From an uncultured Erythrobacter sp. (GTDB lineage: Bacteria > Pseudomonadota > Alphaproteobacteria > Sphingomonadales > Sphingomonadaceae): DNA of 64,000 bases. Within the stretch, counting starts at the first letter, position 1. The number at the start of each line of letters is the position of its first letter. The position numbers and the translations under genes were made by a program. Where the stretch lies: contig NZ_OY284434.1 of assembly GCF_958304185.1 (NCBI RefSeq), positions 62,001 to 126,000 on the forward strand, in the 5' to 3' direction. Below the pieces are notes generated by a model, which was given only the letters and a program-made list of their open reading frames with translations, had not been told where the DNA came from and made no database searches. Below, in pieces: positions 55,823 to 64,000 of this stretch.

Positions 55823-56524
55823 ATGATCGAACTTCGTCCGTTCAACACGCTGGGTGCCGCAAACCACGGCTGGCTCGACGCGCGCCATCACTTCTCGTTT
55901 GCGAACTACCATGATCCGGCCCGCGTCCACTGGGGCGCCCTCAGGGTCTGGAACGACGACAAGATCGCCGCCGGCACCGGCTTCCCGACCCACCCGCACA
56001 GCGACATGGAGATCATCACCTATGTCCGCACCGGCGCAATCACGCACCGGGACAGCATGGGCAACGAAGGCCGCACCGAGGCGGGCGACGTGCAGGTGAT
56101 GAGCGCGGGCAACGGTGTGCGCCACTCGGAATACAACCTCGAAGGCGAGGAAACCACGCTGTTCCAGATCTGGATCATCCCCGATGAGCGCGGCGGTGAA
56201 CCCAGCTGGGGCGCGCGGCAGTTCCCCAAGGACGACCGCAACGGCGCCTTCGTCCCGCTCGCCAGCGGGGTCGCGAATGACAATGACGCGCTCAAGATCC
56301 GTGCCGATGCCCGGGTGCTCGGGGCGACGATCAAGGCGGGCGAAAGCGTGACCTACACGCCTCGCTCAGCCGACCGTCACCTCTATCTGGTCCCCGCCAC
56401 CGGCAAGATCCGGATCGACAATGTCGAAGCGAATGCTCGCGACGGCGTAGCGATCACCGCGCTGGCAAGCGTGACGATCACCGCGCTCGAAGACAGCGAA
56501 GTCGTGCTGGTCGACGCGGCCTAA
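55823..56524 (+). CDS. Pirin family protein
   Basis: A 233-residue bicupin of the pirin/YhhW family; some members are quercetin 2,3-dioxygenases. Metal ligands of the N-terminal cupin are H57 and H59 (FPTHPHSDMEIITYV), H101 and E103 (NGVRHSEYN). The C-terminal cupin lacks a clear metal site, as usual. AGGAG lies about 8 bases before the ATG. It is divergent from a LysR gene and precedes azoR, matching a common pirin-azoreductase pairing. Confidence 0.94.
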   Translation: MIELRPFNTLGAANHGWLDARHHFSFANYHDPARVHWGALRVWNDDKIAAGTGFPTHPHSDMEIITYVRTGAITHRDSMGNEGRTEAGDVQVMSAGNGVRHSEYNLEGEETTLFQIWIIPDERGGEPSWGARQFPKDDRNGAFVPLASGVANDNDALKIRADARVLGATIKAGESVTYTPRSADRHLYLVPATGKIRIDNVEANARDGVAITALASVTITALEDSEVVLVDAA

Positions 56525-56539
56525 GCGAACCCTCCCCCC

Positions 56540-56580
56540 GGAGCCGGCCGGTCTCCCCCATCCCCCCGCCGGCCGGCTCC
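56540..56580. other. 12-bp hairpin between pirin and azoR
   Basis: Arms ggagccggccgg (56540-56551) and ccggccggctcc (56569-56580) enclose a 17-base C-rich loop. It has no T-run, so partial termination or mRNA stabilisation between the two genes is more likely than full termination. Confidence 0.65.
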
Positions 56581-56608
56581 ACCCCCCTTGCATCGAAAGA
56601 ACACAGCG

Positions 56609-57205
56609 ATGAGCAATATCCTTTACATCACCGCCAGCATCCGTTCGGACAGCGAGAGCGTTTCGCGCAGCCTCGGCCAGCGCATCGTTGACGGCCTCGC
56701 CGCCAAGACTGGCGCCAGCATCACCACCCGCGATCTTGCTGCCAACGACCTGCCTTACGTGAGTGCCGAGCGCTTTGCCGCCAACCTCACCCCCGCGGCC
56801 GAGCGCACCGCCGAACAGGCTGAGCTTGCCGCCATCGCCGACGCGCTGATTGCCGAACTGCAAGCCGCCGACACCATCGTGATTGCCAGCCCGGTCTACA
56901 ATTTCGGCCCTCCCGCCACGCTCAAGGCTTGGGCCGATCTGGTGGCCCGCACCGGCACCACCTTCCGCTACACCGCGACCGGCCCCGAAGGCCTGCTGAC
57001 CGGCAAGAAGGCCTATCTCGCCATCGCCAGCGGCGGCACGCCGATGGGCAGCGATATCGACTTCATGAGCCGCTGGCTGACGTTCTTCCTGGGCTTTCTC
57101 GGCATCACGGATGTCGAGATCGTCGCAGCTGACGGGATCATGGGCATCGACGGCGAAGCCAAGATTGCGGCCGCTCGCGAAGCAGCCGAGCGTCTGGCTG
57201 CGTAA
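56609..57205 (+). CDS. azoR: FMN-dependent NADH-azoreductase
   Basis: A 198-residue flavodoxin-like quinone/azo reductase. It has the N-terminal phosphate-binding segment ITASIRSDSESVSRSLGQ, the FMN loop ASPVYNFGPPATLKAWAD, and SGGTP then the dimer loop; it ends with AREAAERLAA. Characterised AzoR enzymes reduce quinones and azo dyes with NADH. It follows the pirin gene by 84 bp; with the divergent LysR gene it forms a likely electrophile-response unit. Confidence 0.95.
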   Translation: MSNILYITASIRSDSESVSRSLGQRIVDGLAAKTGASITTRDLAANDLPYVSAERFAANLTPAAERTAEQAELAAIADALIAELQAADTIVIASPVYNFGPPATLKAWADLVARTGTTFRYTATGPEGLLTGKKAYLAIASGGTPMGSDIDFMSRWLTFFLGFLGITDVEIVAADGIMGIDGEAKIAAAREAAERLAA

Positions 57206-57215
57206 CGTGGAGGTG

Positions 57216-57245
57216 GGGGGCGGTTGTCAGGATCGCACCGCCCCC
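57216..57245. terminator. Bidirectional terminator-like hairpin between azoR and the EamA gene
   Basis: The stem gggggcggt/accgccccc (57216-57224 with 57237-57245) has a 12-base loop and lies between convergent genes, 11 bp after the azoR stop. There is no T-run. Confidence 0.65.
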
Positions 57246-57274
57246 TTCCCACCCGCACTCACGCGAGGCCAGCC

Positions 57275-58177
57275 CTAGTCCCTCGGCCGTGCCAGCTGCG
57301 GTTTGAACAGCGTGCGGCTCGGGCGGATAACGATGATTGCCACGCCCACCAGCGCCATCCCGCCGCCGATAATCAGCGGCCAGCCGATGGTGTCGCCCGT
57401 CAGCCATGTCCCGAAGGCAATCGTCAGCAGCGGGGTGAGCAGCGTCAGCGGCACGATCAGGTTCGCATCATGCGCCTGAAACAGTCGGAAATAGGCTGAG
57501 TGCGCGCCGACCGAGACCACCACCCCGGCAAACAGCACACATCCCGCCACCGCCAGCGGCGCGGCTTCGACGGCAGCGATCTGTCCGGTTTCCAGCAGCA
57601 GGGTCGCAGGGAGCATCACGCCTAGGGAGGCGAGCCCCGCCCAGGCCTGAAGCGCGACCGCGCCGATCTCGATCCGCTTGACGAAGACAGAGGCAAAGGC
57701 CCCGATGAATACGCCCGCAAAGGCAAAGCCCAGCCCAACCGGATCGCCCGCGTCGGACGGCGCGCCGATGGCGAGGCCCACTCCGCCCAGCGCCAACGCC
57801 ATGCCGATCCCGCGCCGCCAGCGCACCTCCTCGCCGAGAAAGATGATCGCGAACAGCACCGTCAGCGGCGCGCCTGAGAGGTTGACGATCCCGACTGCCG
57901 AGGGGCTCGCCGTCTGAAGCCCCACGAATTGCAACCCGAAGCTGCCCCCGGTGATCGCAAAACCGATCAGCAGCACCAGCGGCAGTCGCGCCGGGCGCTG
58001 ACGCAGGAGCAGCGGGAACAGCACTAGGAGCACGGTCCCTGACCGCAGCACCGTGTAGAACAGCGGCGGCAGGCCCAGCGTGCTCACCGCGATCTTGCTG
58101 ACCACGATGTTGAGCGCCCAGGCGACATTGCAGAACAGCATAATGCCCAGCGCGGAGAGTGGCAGGCTTTTTGGCAT
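57275..58177 (-). CDS. EamA/DMT superfamily transporter
   Basis: A 300-residue inner-membrane protein with ten helices in two EamA repeats. The first repeat opens with MLFCNVAWALNIVVSKIAV and the second with GLGFAFAGVFIGAFASVFVKR. The conserved glutamate motif FLGEEVRWRRGIGMAL ends repeat one. Family members export metabolites or drugs; the substrate is not predictable. The start overlaps the nadE stop by one base (TGATG), so both are on one transcript. Confidence 0.94.
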   Translation of the reverse strand: MPKSLPLSALGIMLFCNVAWALNIVVSKIAVSTLGLPPLFYTVLRSGTVLLVLFPLLLRQRPARLPLVLLIGFAITGGSFGLQFVGLQTASPSAVGIVNLSGAPLTVLFAIIFLGEEVRWRRGIGMALALGGVGLAIGAPSDAGDPVGLGFAFAGVFIGAFASVFVKRIEIGAVALQAWAGLASLGVMLPATLLLETGQIAAVEAAPLAVAGCVLFAGVVVSVGAHSAYFRLFQAHDANLIVPLTLLTPLLTIAFGTWLTGDTIGWPLIIGGGMALVGVAIIVIRPSRTLFKPQLARPRD

Positions 58178-60267
58178 CAGGGGGAAGTGCTGCCGAATAC
58201 CTCGCGCACGACGTCTTCGGGCAGATTGTCACGCAGTTCCTCGAGCCACACGGTTGCCACCGCATCGGACGGCGCACGCCAGTCTCCGCGCGGGCTCAGG
58301 GCGCCCGCCGAGGACACCTTCGGCCCATTCGGCAGCGCAGACCGCTTGAACTGCGAGAAACCGAAGAACCGCGCGCAGAACTTGTCCATCCAGCGGGCGA
58401 TGGTGGCAAGGTCGTAAGCGTTCTTGCCCTCGCCGGGGAAGCCCGCCGGCCATAGCCCCAGCCCTGCATCCTTCCACGCGTGCCACGCGAGGAACGCGAC
58501 CTTGGAGGGGCGCTGGCCGTAGCGGATCACGTGGTGGAGGAAGAAGTCGTTGAGCTCGTATGGCCCGACCAGGCTCTCGGTCGATTGCATCGCCCCGTCC
58601 GCGCCTGGCGGCACCAGCTCAGGGCTGATTTCCATGCCAAGAACGTCGCTCAGCACCGTGCCGCACGCATCGGTGAACTGACCGGTGCGGATCACCCAGC
58701 GGATCAGGTATTGGATCAGCGTCTTGGGCACGCCCGAGTTGACGCCGTAATGGCTCATGTGGTCGCCAACGCCATAGGTGCACCAGCCCAGCGCCAACTC
58801 GCTGAGGTCGCCGGTGCCAACCACGAAGCCGCCATGCTGTCCTGCAAGGCGGAACAGGTAGTCGGTGCGAAGGCCGGCCTGCACGTTCTCGAAGGTGACA
58901 TCATGCACCGGCTCGCCTGCCGCAAAGGCGTGGCCGATGTCTTCCAGCATCTTGGAGGCGGCGGGGCGGATGTCGATCTCGCCCGCAGTGATCTCCATCG
59001 CCTCCATCAATCGGTGTGCGTTGGTCTTGGTGCCGTCAGAGGTGCCGAAGCCGGGCATGGTATAGCCCCGGATCGCGGTGCGGGGTATCCCCAGCCGGTC
59101 ACACGCCTTGGCCGCCACGATCAGCGCGTGCGTGCTGTCGAGCCCGCCGGAAATGCCGATCACAAGGCTCTTGGCACCCGTCGATTCGATCCGCCGCATC
59201 AGCGCATCGACTTGGATGTTGAACGCCTCGTAGCAGTCCTCGTCCAGCTTCTCCGGCCGGTCGGGGACGAAGGGGAAGCGCGCGACGGGACGAACCAGCC
59301 CGATGTCACCTTCGGCATAGGCGTGTTCAAACACGATCCGGCGGTAAGAGTCCTCCGGCCGCCCGGCCCATTCCGCCGCATCGGCGAAGGTCTGGTTGCG
59401 CAGGCGCTCAGCGGCGAGGCGTTCGGTGTCGATGTCGACGATGGTGAGTTCGCCGCTGCGGTCGAAGCGTTCGCTTTGCGCCAGCAGACTGCTCATCTCG
59501 TAGATGACGCCCTGCCCGTCCCACGCGAGGTCGGTGGTGCTTTCGCCGTAACCGCTCGCCGAATAGACGTAGGCCGCGATGGCACGAGAAGCTGAGGAAC
59601 GGCAGTGCAGGTGGCGATCATCCGCGCGCCCGATGGTGACGGGCGAGGCCGAAAGGTTGCACAGGATCAGCGCACCCGCGAGCGCGGCAGTCATCCCCGG
59701 CGGGATCGGCGCCCAGAAGTCTTCGCAGATTTCGACCCCTAAGCGGAAGCCCGGCAGGTTCGCGGCAGCAAAGACCAGATCGGTGCCGAACGGCACTTCC
59801 TCGCCCGCCACCGCGATCCACAGATCGGTGCACCCGCGCCCGTGGGCGAAGTGACGCTTCTCGTAGAATTCGCGGTAATTGGGCAGGAAGCTTTTGGGCA
59901 CCACGCCCAGGATCTGCCCATGCGCGATCACCACCGCGCAATTGTAGAGCTTGTCCGCCCGCTTGAGCGGCGCGCCCACGATCAGCACCGGGTGGAGGTC
60001 AGCCGACTCCGCGACCACCTCGGCCAGTGCCTGCTCGACCCGCTCGATCAGCGCGTACTGGAGCAGCAGATCGTCGATTGCATAGGACGACAGGGTGAGT
60101 TCGGGAAACACCACCAGATCGACGTGCGCGTCGTGTGCCTTCTGCGCCTCGGCCAGCACGCCTGCGGTGTTGTAGGCGACGTCGGCAGGGCGGCTGCACG
60201 GCGTGGCGGTCGCCACCCGGACGAAGCCGTGTTCGTGCATATCGAAAAAGGGGTGGGCTTCGCTCAT
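58177..60267 (-). CDS. nadE: Glutamine-dependent NAD+ synthetase
   Basis: A 696-residue two-domain enzyme making NAD+ from deamido-NAD. The N-terminal carbon-nitrogen hydrolase (glutaminase) domain has the E-K-C triad: E56 (FPELTLSSYA), K125 (VPKSFLPNYREF) and C181 (EICEDFWAP). The C-terminal synthetase has the PP-loop SGGLDST (residues 373-379). Glutamine-hydrolysing NadE of this size is typical of many bacteria. The start is ATG 60267. It overlaps the EamA gene. Confidence 0.97.
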   Translation of the reverse strand: MSEAHPFFDMHEHGFVRVATATPCSRPADVAYNTAGVLAEAQKAHDAHVDLVVFPELTLSSYAIDDLLLQYALIERVEQALAEVVAESADLHPVLIVGAPLKRADKLYNCAVVIAHGQILGVVPKSFLPNYREFYEKRHFAHGRGCTDLWIAVAGEEVPFGTDLVFAAANLPGFRLGVEICEDFWAPIPPGMTAALAGALILCNLSASPVTIGRADDRHLHCRSSASRAIAAYVYSASGYGESTTDLAWDGQGVIYEMSSLLAQSERFDRSGELTIVDIDTERLAAERLRNQTFADAAEWAGRPEDSYRRIVFEHAYAEGDIGLVRPVARFPFVPDRPEKLDEDCYEAFNIQVDALMRRIESTGAKSLVIGISGGLDSTHALIVAAKACDRLGIPRTAIRGYTMPGFGTSDGTKTNAHRLMEAMEITAGEIDIRPAASKMLEDIGHAFAAGEPVHDVTFENVQAGLRTDYLFRLAGQHGGFVVGTGDLSELALGWCTYGVGDHMSHYGVNSGVPKTLIQYLIRWVIRTGQFTDACGTVLSDVLGMEISPELVPPGADGAMQSTESLVGPYELNDFFLHHVIRYGQRPSKVAFLAWHAWKDAGLGLWPAGFPGEGKNAYDLATIARWMDKFCARFFGFSQFKRSALPNGPKVSSAGALSPRGDWRAPSDAVATVWLEELRDNLPEDVVREVFGSTSP

Positions 60268-60332
60268 CGCCTTGGCGTCTCCTGCTGGGGCGGCTGTAAC
60301 GCGCACATGCCCCGCTGCCTAGAGTCCAGCCT

Positions 60333-61352
60333 TCAGCCTTGGTCGCCTGACAGAAAATCGCTCGCCGCCCCGCACTCCTCCAGAAAAGCGATCAGCCCGC
60401 GCTCGGTGCGGGTGAGCCACCTGGTCTTGCGCGGCAGCTGCAATCCCTTGCGCCAATCCTCCTGACCCTCGATCCGGGCGATCACCGCCGGATGGACATA
60501 GGAACTGCGCGCGATCGCAGGCGTATTGCCAAGCCGGTCAGCGACGTGTTCGAGCATTTCGGCCATCCGCACCTGCCCTTTGCCCATCGCCAGCCGTTCG
60601 AAGGCGAGGCTGCTGGCGTGGAAGGTGCGAAAATGCTTCGCGCTGAAATCATCGCCCATGGTCTCGCGCAGATAGGCGTTGACGTCAGCCGAGGTGACCG
60701 GGCGGATTTCGCCACCATCATCCGGGTAGCGGAACAGATGGTCGTCGTCCGCATCGTCCAGATCCTGCATCCGCTGCACCGCGCGGGCCAGCTGCGCATC
60801 GGACAGAGCAAGCTCATGCTCCTTACCGCCCTTGCCGACGAATTCGAGCACGATCCGCCGCGCGCCAACCTCAGCGTGATCAGCCCGCAGGGTTGTTGCG
60901 CCGTAGCTGTCATTGGTGCGGGCATAGTGCTCGTTCCCGATCCGGATTGCCGATAAATCGAGCAACCGCACCACCGCTGCCAAGGCCCGTTCGCGGGTGA
61001 CGCGCGGCTGCGACAGGTCGCTGTCCACTCGTTTGCGCACCAGTGGAAGGAGCTTTCCGAAAGCGGCGCAAGCATCGTATTTCGCGCTTTCGCGGGCGCT
61101 GCGGAATTCGGGGTGATAACGGTACTGCTTGCGCCCCGCATCGTCATATCCGGTGGCAAGGATATGGCCATTGGCCGCCGGGCAGAACCACGCATCGCGG
61201 TAGGCCGGCGGCAATGCAACAGCGTTGAGGCGTGCGCGTTCGGCAGGATCGCGGATCAAGCCTCCCGCCGGATCGAAGTAGGCCCAACCCTTGCCCGCTC
61301 GCCGCCGGGTGATGCCGGGCAGATCATCGTCAACATAGACCAGCTTTTCCAT
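60333..61352 (-). CDS. DNA topoisomerase IB (poxvirus-type)
   Basis: A 339-residue type IB topoisomerase, which relaxes supercoils through a 3'-phosphotyrosine. Catalytic residues are visible: R137 in AIRIGNEHYA, a lysine in FVGKGGKEHEL (K174-K177), R242 in KHFRTFHAS and the tyrosine Y285 in ARSSYVHPAV. The poxvirus-like N-terminal domain is about 80 residues. This class is found in a minority of bacteria, including many alphaproteobacteria. The start is ATG 61352; a TTG two codons upstream is open. Confidence 0.95.
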   Translation of the reverse strand: MEKLVYVDDDLPGITRRRAGKGWAYFDPAGGLIRDPAERARLNAVALPPAYRDAWFCPAANGHILATGYDDAGRKQYRYHPEFRSARESAKYDACAAFGKLLPLVRKRVDSDLSQPRVTRERALAAVVRLLDLSAIRIGNEHYARTNDSYGATTLRADHAEVGARRIVLEFVGKGGKEHELALSDAQLARAVQRMQDLDDADDDHLFRYPDDGGEIRPVTSADVNAYLRETMGDDFSAKHFRTFHASSLAFERLAMGKGQVRMAEMLEHVADRLGNTPAIARSSYVHPAVIARIEGQEDWRKGLQLPRKTRWLTRTERGLIAFLEECGAASDFLSGDQG

Positions 61353-61468
61353 ATCCAAGGAAATGCGGCCGCGTCCGGCAATGTTCCACCTTGCACAGTG
61401 TCCCTGCCCGCGCCAGCTAGGCTTTCACGATAGCGCGCGCTGTTGCTGCGCCCAAAGGAGTGAGCCTT

Positions 61469-62344
61469 ATGGCCGATGCCACCTATACCCCGCCTGCCGT
61501 CTGGAGCGCCGACACTGTCTCCGGCGGGCGCTTTGCCAATATCAACCGCCCGACCGCCGGCGCGCGCGAGGACAAGGCGCTGCCGGTCGGCGCCAATCCC
61601 TTCCAGCTCTATTCGCTCGCCACGCCCAACGGGGTAAAGGCGACGATCATGTTCGAGGAACTGATCGAAGCCGGGCACAGCGGCGCGGAGTATGATGCGT
61701 GGACGATCAACATCGGCGATGGGGAGCAGTTCACCAGCGGCTTTGTCGGCGTGAACCCCAATTCCAAGATCCCCGCCCTGCTCGACCAGAGCGATCCCGA
61801 CGCGCCGTTCCGCATCTTTGAAAGCGGCGCGATCCTTTTCCACCTCGCCGAGAAATTCGGGATGTTCATCCCCACCGATCCCGCAGCTCGCGCCGAGGTG
61901 CTGAGCTGGGTGTTCTGGCAGGTCGCCAGCGGCCCGTTCATGGGCGGCGGCTTTGGCCATTTCTACGCCTATGCGCCGGAGAAATACGAATATCCGATCA
62001 ATCGCTATGCGATGGAAACCAAGCGGATCTTCGACGTCGCCGACAAACGCCTTGGCGAGAGCCGCTTTCTCGCGGGCGACGAATACACCCTCGCCGACAT
62101 CGCCAACTATCCGTGGCTCGCGCCGTTTGTGGCCGGGCAGATCTATAACGACGCCAAAACCTTCCTTAGCATCGACGAATACAAGAACGTCGCGCGCTGG
62201 GTCGCTGAGATCGGTGCCCGTCCCGGCGTGCAGCGCGGGCGGATCGTCAACAAGGTGTGGGGCGATGAAGACACGCAAATGCGGGAACGCCACTCGCCCG
62301 CCGACTTCGCCGGCAAGCGGTTGGTGACCAGCGCGCCGCAATAG
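61469..62344 (+). CDS. yghU: Glutathione S-transferase, YghU-like
   Basis: A 291-residue GST-fold disulfide-bond reductase-like protein of the YghU subfamily. The N-terminal extension (TPPAVWSADTVSGGRFANIN) precedes the thioredoxin domain, which begins QLYSLATPNGVKATIMFEEL and continues NPNSKIPALLDQ (GSH cis-proline loop) with IFESGAILFHLAEKF. YghU proteins bind two GSH molecules. ATG 61469 is preceded by AAAGGAG at 61454-61460; an earlier GTG is less likely. A 14-bp hairpin follows. Confidence 0.93.
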   Translation: MADATYTPPAVWSADTVSGGRFANINRPTAGAREDKALPVGANPFQLYSLATPNGVKATIMFEELIEAGHSGAEYDAWTINIGDGEQFTSGFVGVNPNSKIPALLDQSDPDAPFRIFESGAILFHLAEKFGMFIPTDPAARAEVLSWVFWQVASGPFMGGGFGHFYAYAPEKYEYPINRYAMETKRIFDVADKRLGESRFLAGDEYTLADIANYPWLAPFVAGQIYNDAKTFLSIDEYKNVARWVAEIGARPGVQRGRIVNKVWGDEDTQMRERHSPADFAGKRLVTSAPQ

Positions 62345-62354
62345 GACGCAGGCT

Positions 62355-62388
62355 GGGGCGGAGGCGCAAAATTCTGCGCCTCCGCCCC
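62355..62388 (+). terminator. Terminator-like hairpin after yghU
   Basis: A perfect 14-bp stem ggggcggaggcgca (62355-62368 with 62375-62388) with a 6-base AT-rich loop and CTTCCC after it. It lies 11 bp after the stop. The T-run is poor. Confidence 0.8.
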
Positions 62389-62430
62389 CTTCCCATATGC
62401 ATTTCAGCCGCTATAGAGCGCGGCTCTTGC

Positions 62431-62505
62431 TGGGGCGTAGCCAAGCGGTAAGGCACCGGTTTTTGGTACCGGCATGCGAAGGTTCGAATCCTTCCGCCCC
62501 AGCCA
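62431..62505 (+). tRNA. tRNA-Gln (anticodon TTG)
   Basis: The 75-nt sequence folds as a cloverleaf: acceptor tggggcg/cgcccca, D-arm gcc/ggc, anticodon stem ccggt/accgg with loop ttttggt (anticodon TTG), and T-arm with gttcgaatc. The 3' end carries an encoded CCA. It starts 86 bp after yghU. Confidence 0.95.
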
Positions 62506-62680
62506 ACAGAAGTTGCAGGTTGTCGCACCATGTCGCCTGCCCTGACCTCAACCTTCGAAAATCAAAGCGAATGGTGCGGTCGGGAACGCCCATCCGCGCA
62601 CTTGCCGCTGATCGAGCCTTGGGGTGCGTCAGTCTGACAACCCCTCGCGCACCGCGCTGCCCTGTGCCACATCCGCCACA

Positions 62681-64000
62681 ATGCCGCAGCCCCGTGCCTT
62701 CCATCTGATTCTCGCCAACAACCTCATCCAGAGCCTCGTCAATTTCACAGTGTGGTTCGCCCTGGTGTTCTGGGCGTTTCTTGAGACCCGGTCGGTGTTT
62801 GTCACCGGGATGATCGGCGGCATCTATCTGGTGCTGGGCGCGGTGCTGGCTCCGTGGTTCGGCAGCCTGGTCGATCACCATGCCAAGCGGACGGTGATGC
62901 TCGGATCGAGCATCGCGTCCTTCGTGCTCTATGCCGTTGCCCTCGCCGTGGTGCTGATCGCGCCGCCCGCCGCGCTGTCGCAGGCGGATAGCGCACCCTT
63001 GTGGGTCTTCACAGGCATCGCGATGCTCGGCGTGATTGCGGGCAACCTCAGGATGATCGCGCTGCCGACGCTGGTGACGGCGCTGATCCCGCCGGAGGGA
63101 CGCGACAAGGCCAATGGGCTGGTCGGCATGGTATCGGGCCTCGGCTTCCTGATCACCTCGGCGATCAGCGGCTTTCTGGTGGCGTGGGACGGGATGCGGG
63201 GAACGCTGGCACTGGCGCTGGTGGCGACGGTGCTTGCCTTCGGTCATATGCTGACGATCCGGCTGGCAGAACCCCGCGCCGATCCGGGCGAGGATGACGC
63301 GCCGCGCCGCGTTGACCTGTCCGGCACGCTCGCGGCGATCCGCGCGGTGCCGGGGCTTGGCGCGCTGATCCTATTCGCGTGCTTCAACAACCTCTTGGGC
63401 GGCGTGTTCATGGCGCTGATGGACGCCTATGGCCTGTCGCTGATGAGCGTCGAGGCGTGGGGCATGTTGTGGGCAGGGGCTTCGTCGGCGTTTATCGTCA
63501 GCGGCATCTTCATCGCTCGGCGCGGGCTTGGCCCCAATCCGCTGCGCACGCTGATGCTGGTGAACCTTGCCGTGTGGCTGGTCGCGGCGCTGTTCTCGGT
63601 GCAGTCCTCGATCCTGCTGCTCGGGATCGGCTGCGTGCTGTGGCTGGCGCTCAGCCCGTTCGCCGAGGCTGCCGAGCAGACCGCGCTGCAACAGGTCGTC
63701 CCGTTTGAGCGGCAGGGCCGGGTGTTCGGCTTTGCCCAAGCGGTCGAGAATTCCGCCGCGCCGCTGATGGCGGTGCTGATCGGGCCGGTCACGCAATACC
63801 TCGCGATCCCCTTTATGACCGACGGCGCGGGCGCTGCGGCGGTGGGGCACTGGTACGGCACCGGGCCGGAGCGCGGGATGGCGCTGGTGTTCACGCTGAC
63901 CGGCATCGCCGGCATGGCGCTGACATTGGCGGCGATGGCCTCAGGATCGTATCGCGCACTGTCAGCAGCGGTGCGGGAGGCCTCGGAGCGCCCCGCCTAG
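62681..64000 (+). CDS. MFS transporter
   Basis: A 439-residue major facilitator with twelve predicted helices. The MFS loop 2-3 motif is WFGSLVDHHAKRTVMLGSSI, and the second half repeats a helix-rich pattern. It resembles drug/metabolite exporters rather than sugar carriers; the substrate is unknown. I start at ATG 62681; the frame is open to GTG 62624, giving 19 extra residues that overlap nothing and have no clear ribosome-binding site either. The stop codon coincides with the last base of the window. Confidence 0.9.
   Translation: MPQPRAFHLILANNLIQSLVNFTVWFALVFWAFLETRSVFVTGMIGGIYLVLGAVLAPWFGSLVDHHAKRTVMLGSSIASFVLYAVALAVVLIAPPAALSQADSAPLWVFTGIAMLGVIAGNLRMIALPTLVTALIPPEGRDKANGLVGMVSGLGFLITSAISGFLVAWDGMRGTLALALVATVLAFGHMLTIRLAEPRADPGEDDAPRRVDLSGTLAAIRAVPGLGALILFACFNNLLGGVFMALMDAYGLSLMSVEAWGMLWAGASSAFIVSGIFIARRGLGPNPLRTLMLVNLAVWLVAALFSVQSSILLLGIGCVLWLALSPFAEAAEQTALQQVVPFERQGRVFGFAQAVENSAAPLMAVLIGPVTQYLAIPFMTDGAGAAAVGHWYGTGPERGMALVFTLTGIAGMALTLAAMASGSYRALSAAVREASERPA

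Overview
The window is a G+C-rich alphaproteobacterial chromosome segment. Gene order, protein sequences and the style of intergenic palindromes suggest Sphingomonadales, probably Erythrobacteraceae (Erythrobacter/Porphyrobacter-like). That placement is by recognition, not by a search. Almost all of it reads as core chromosome; no integrase, transposase, CRISPR array or rRNA operon is visible. One tRNA gene (Gln, UUG) lies near the right end.

Layout: (1) 1-4.6 kb, 2-oxoglutarate dehydrogenase complex (sucA 3' part, odhB, lpd). (2) 4.6-13.05 kb, envelope and metabolic genes: a polytopic membrane protein with a faint SEDS-like pattern, a DUF4403 lipoprotein, an amidase, a PepSY protein, a TRIC-family channel, two tandem paralogous exported proteins and a class C beta-lactamase-fold hydrolase. 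(3) 13.1-34.15 kb, minus strand, the complete str-S10-spc-alpha ribosomal superoperon in order rpsL-rpsG-fusA-tuf / rpsJ ... rplQ, including secY, adk and rpoA, with one extra gene (an exported SRPBCC-like protein) between adk and rpsM. (4) 34.2-36.7 kb, an AT-rich two-gene island: an ABC-type AAA ATPase followed 8 bp later by a DUF4435/TOPRIM-like protein. This is the architecture of the PARIS (AriA/AriB) anti-phage system and is the most notable thing here. (5) 36.7-37.5 kb, a gene-free, repeat-filled stretch. (6) 37.5-64 kb, mixed housekeeping genes: LysR and TetR regulators, apaG, a VanX-like dipeptidase, a thioredoxin-fold isomerase, metZ, two lipid-linked glycosyltransferases, leuB-recO-ubiK, tspO, tlyA, ilvE, trhO, two GSTs, pirin and azoR beside a divergent LysR, an EamA transporter, nadE, a type IB topoisomerase and an MFS transporter ending exactly at the window edge.

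Functional links: sucA-odhB-lpd form one enzyme complex. The ribosomal cluster is co-transcribed, with a clear terminator after tuf and another after rplQ. Redox and thiol functions (GSTs, azoreductase, pirin, thioredoxin-fold isomerase) recur in the right half. The genome carries several families of dispersed palindromic repeats; some sit inside ribosomal operons and several crowd around the ATPase/TOPRIM island. A small transcript-like unit near 50.6-50.9 kb (two tiny translationally coupled ORFs with a near-perfect Shine-Dalgarno and a terminator) is unexplained.
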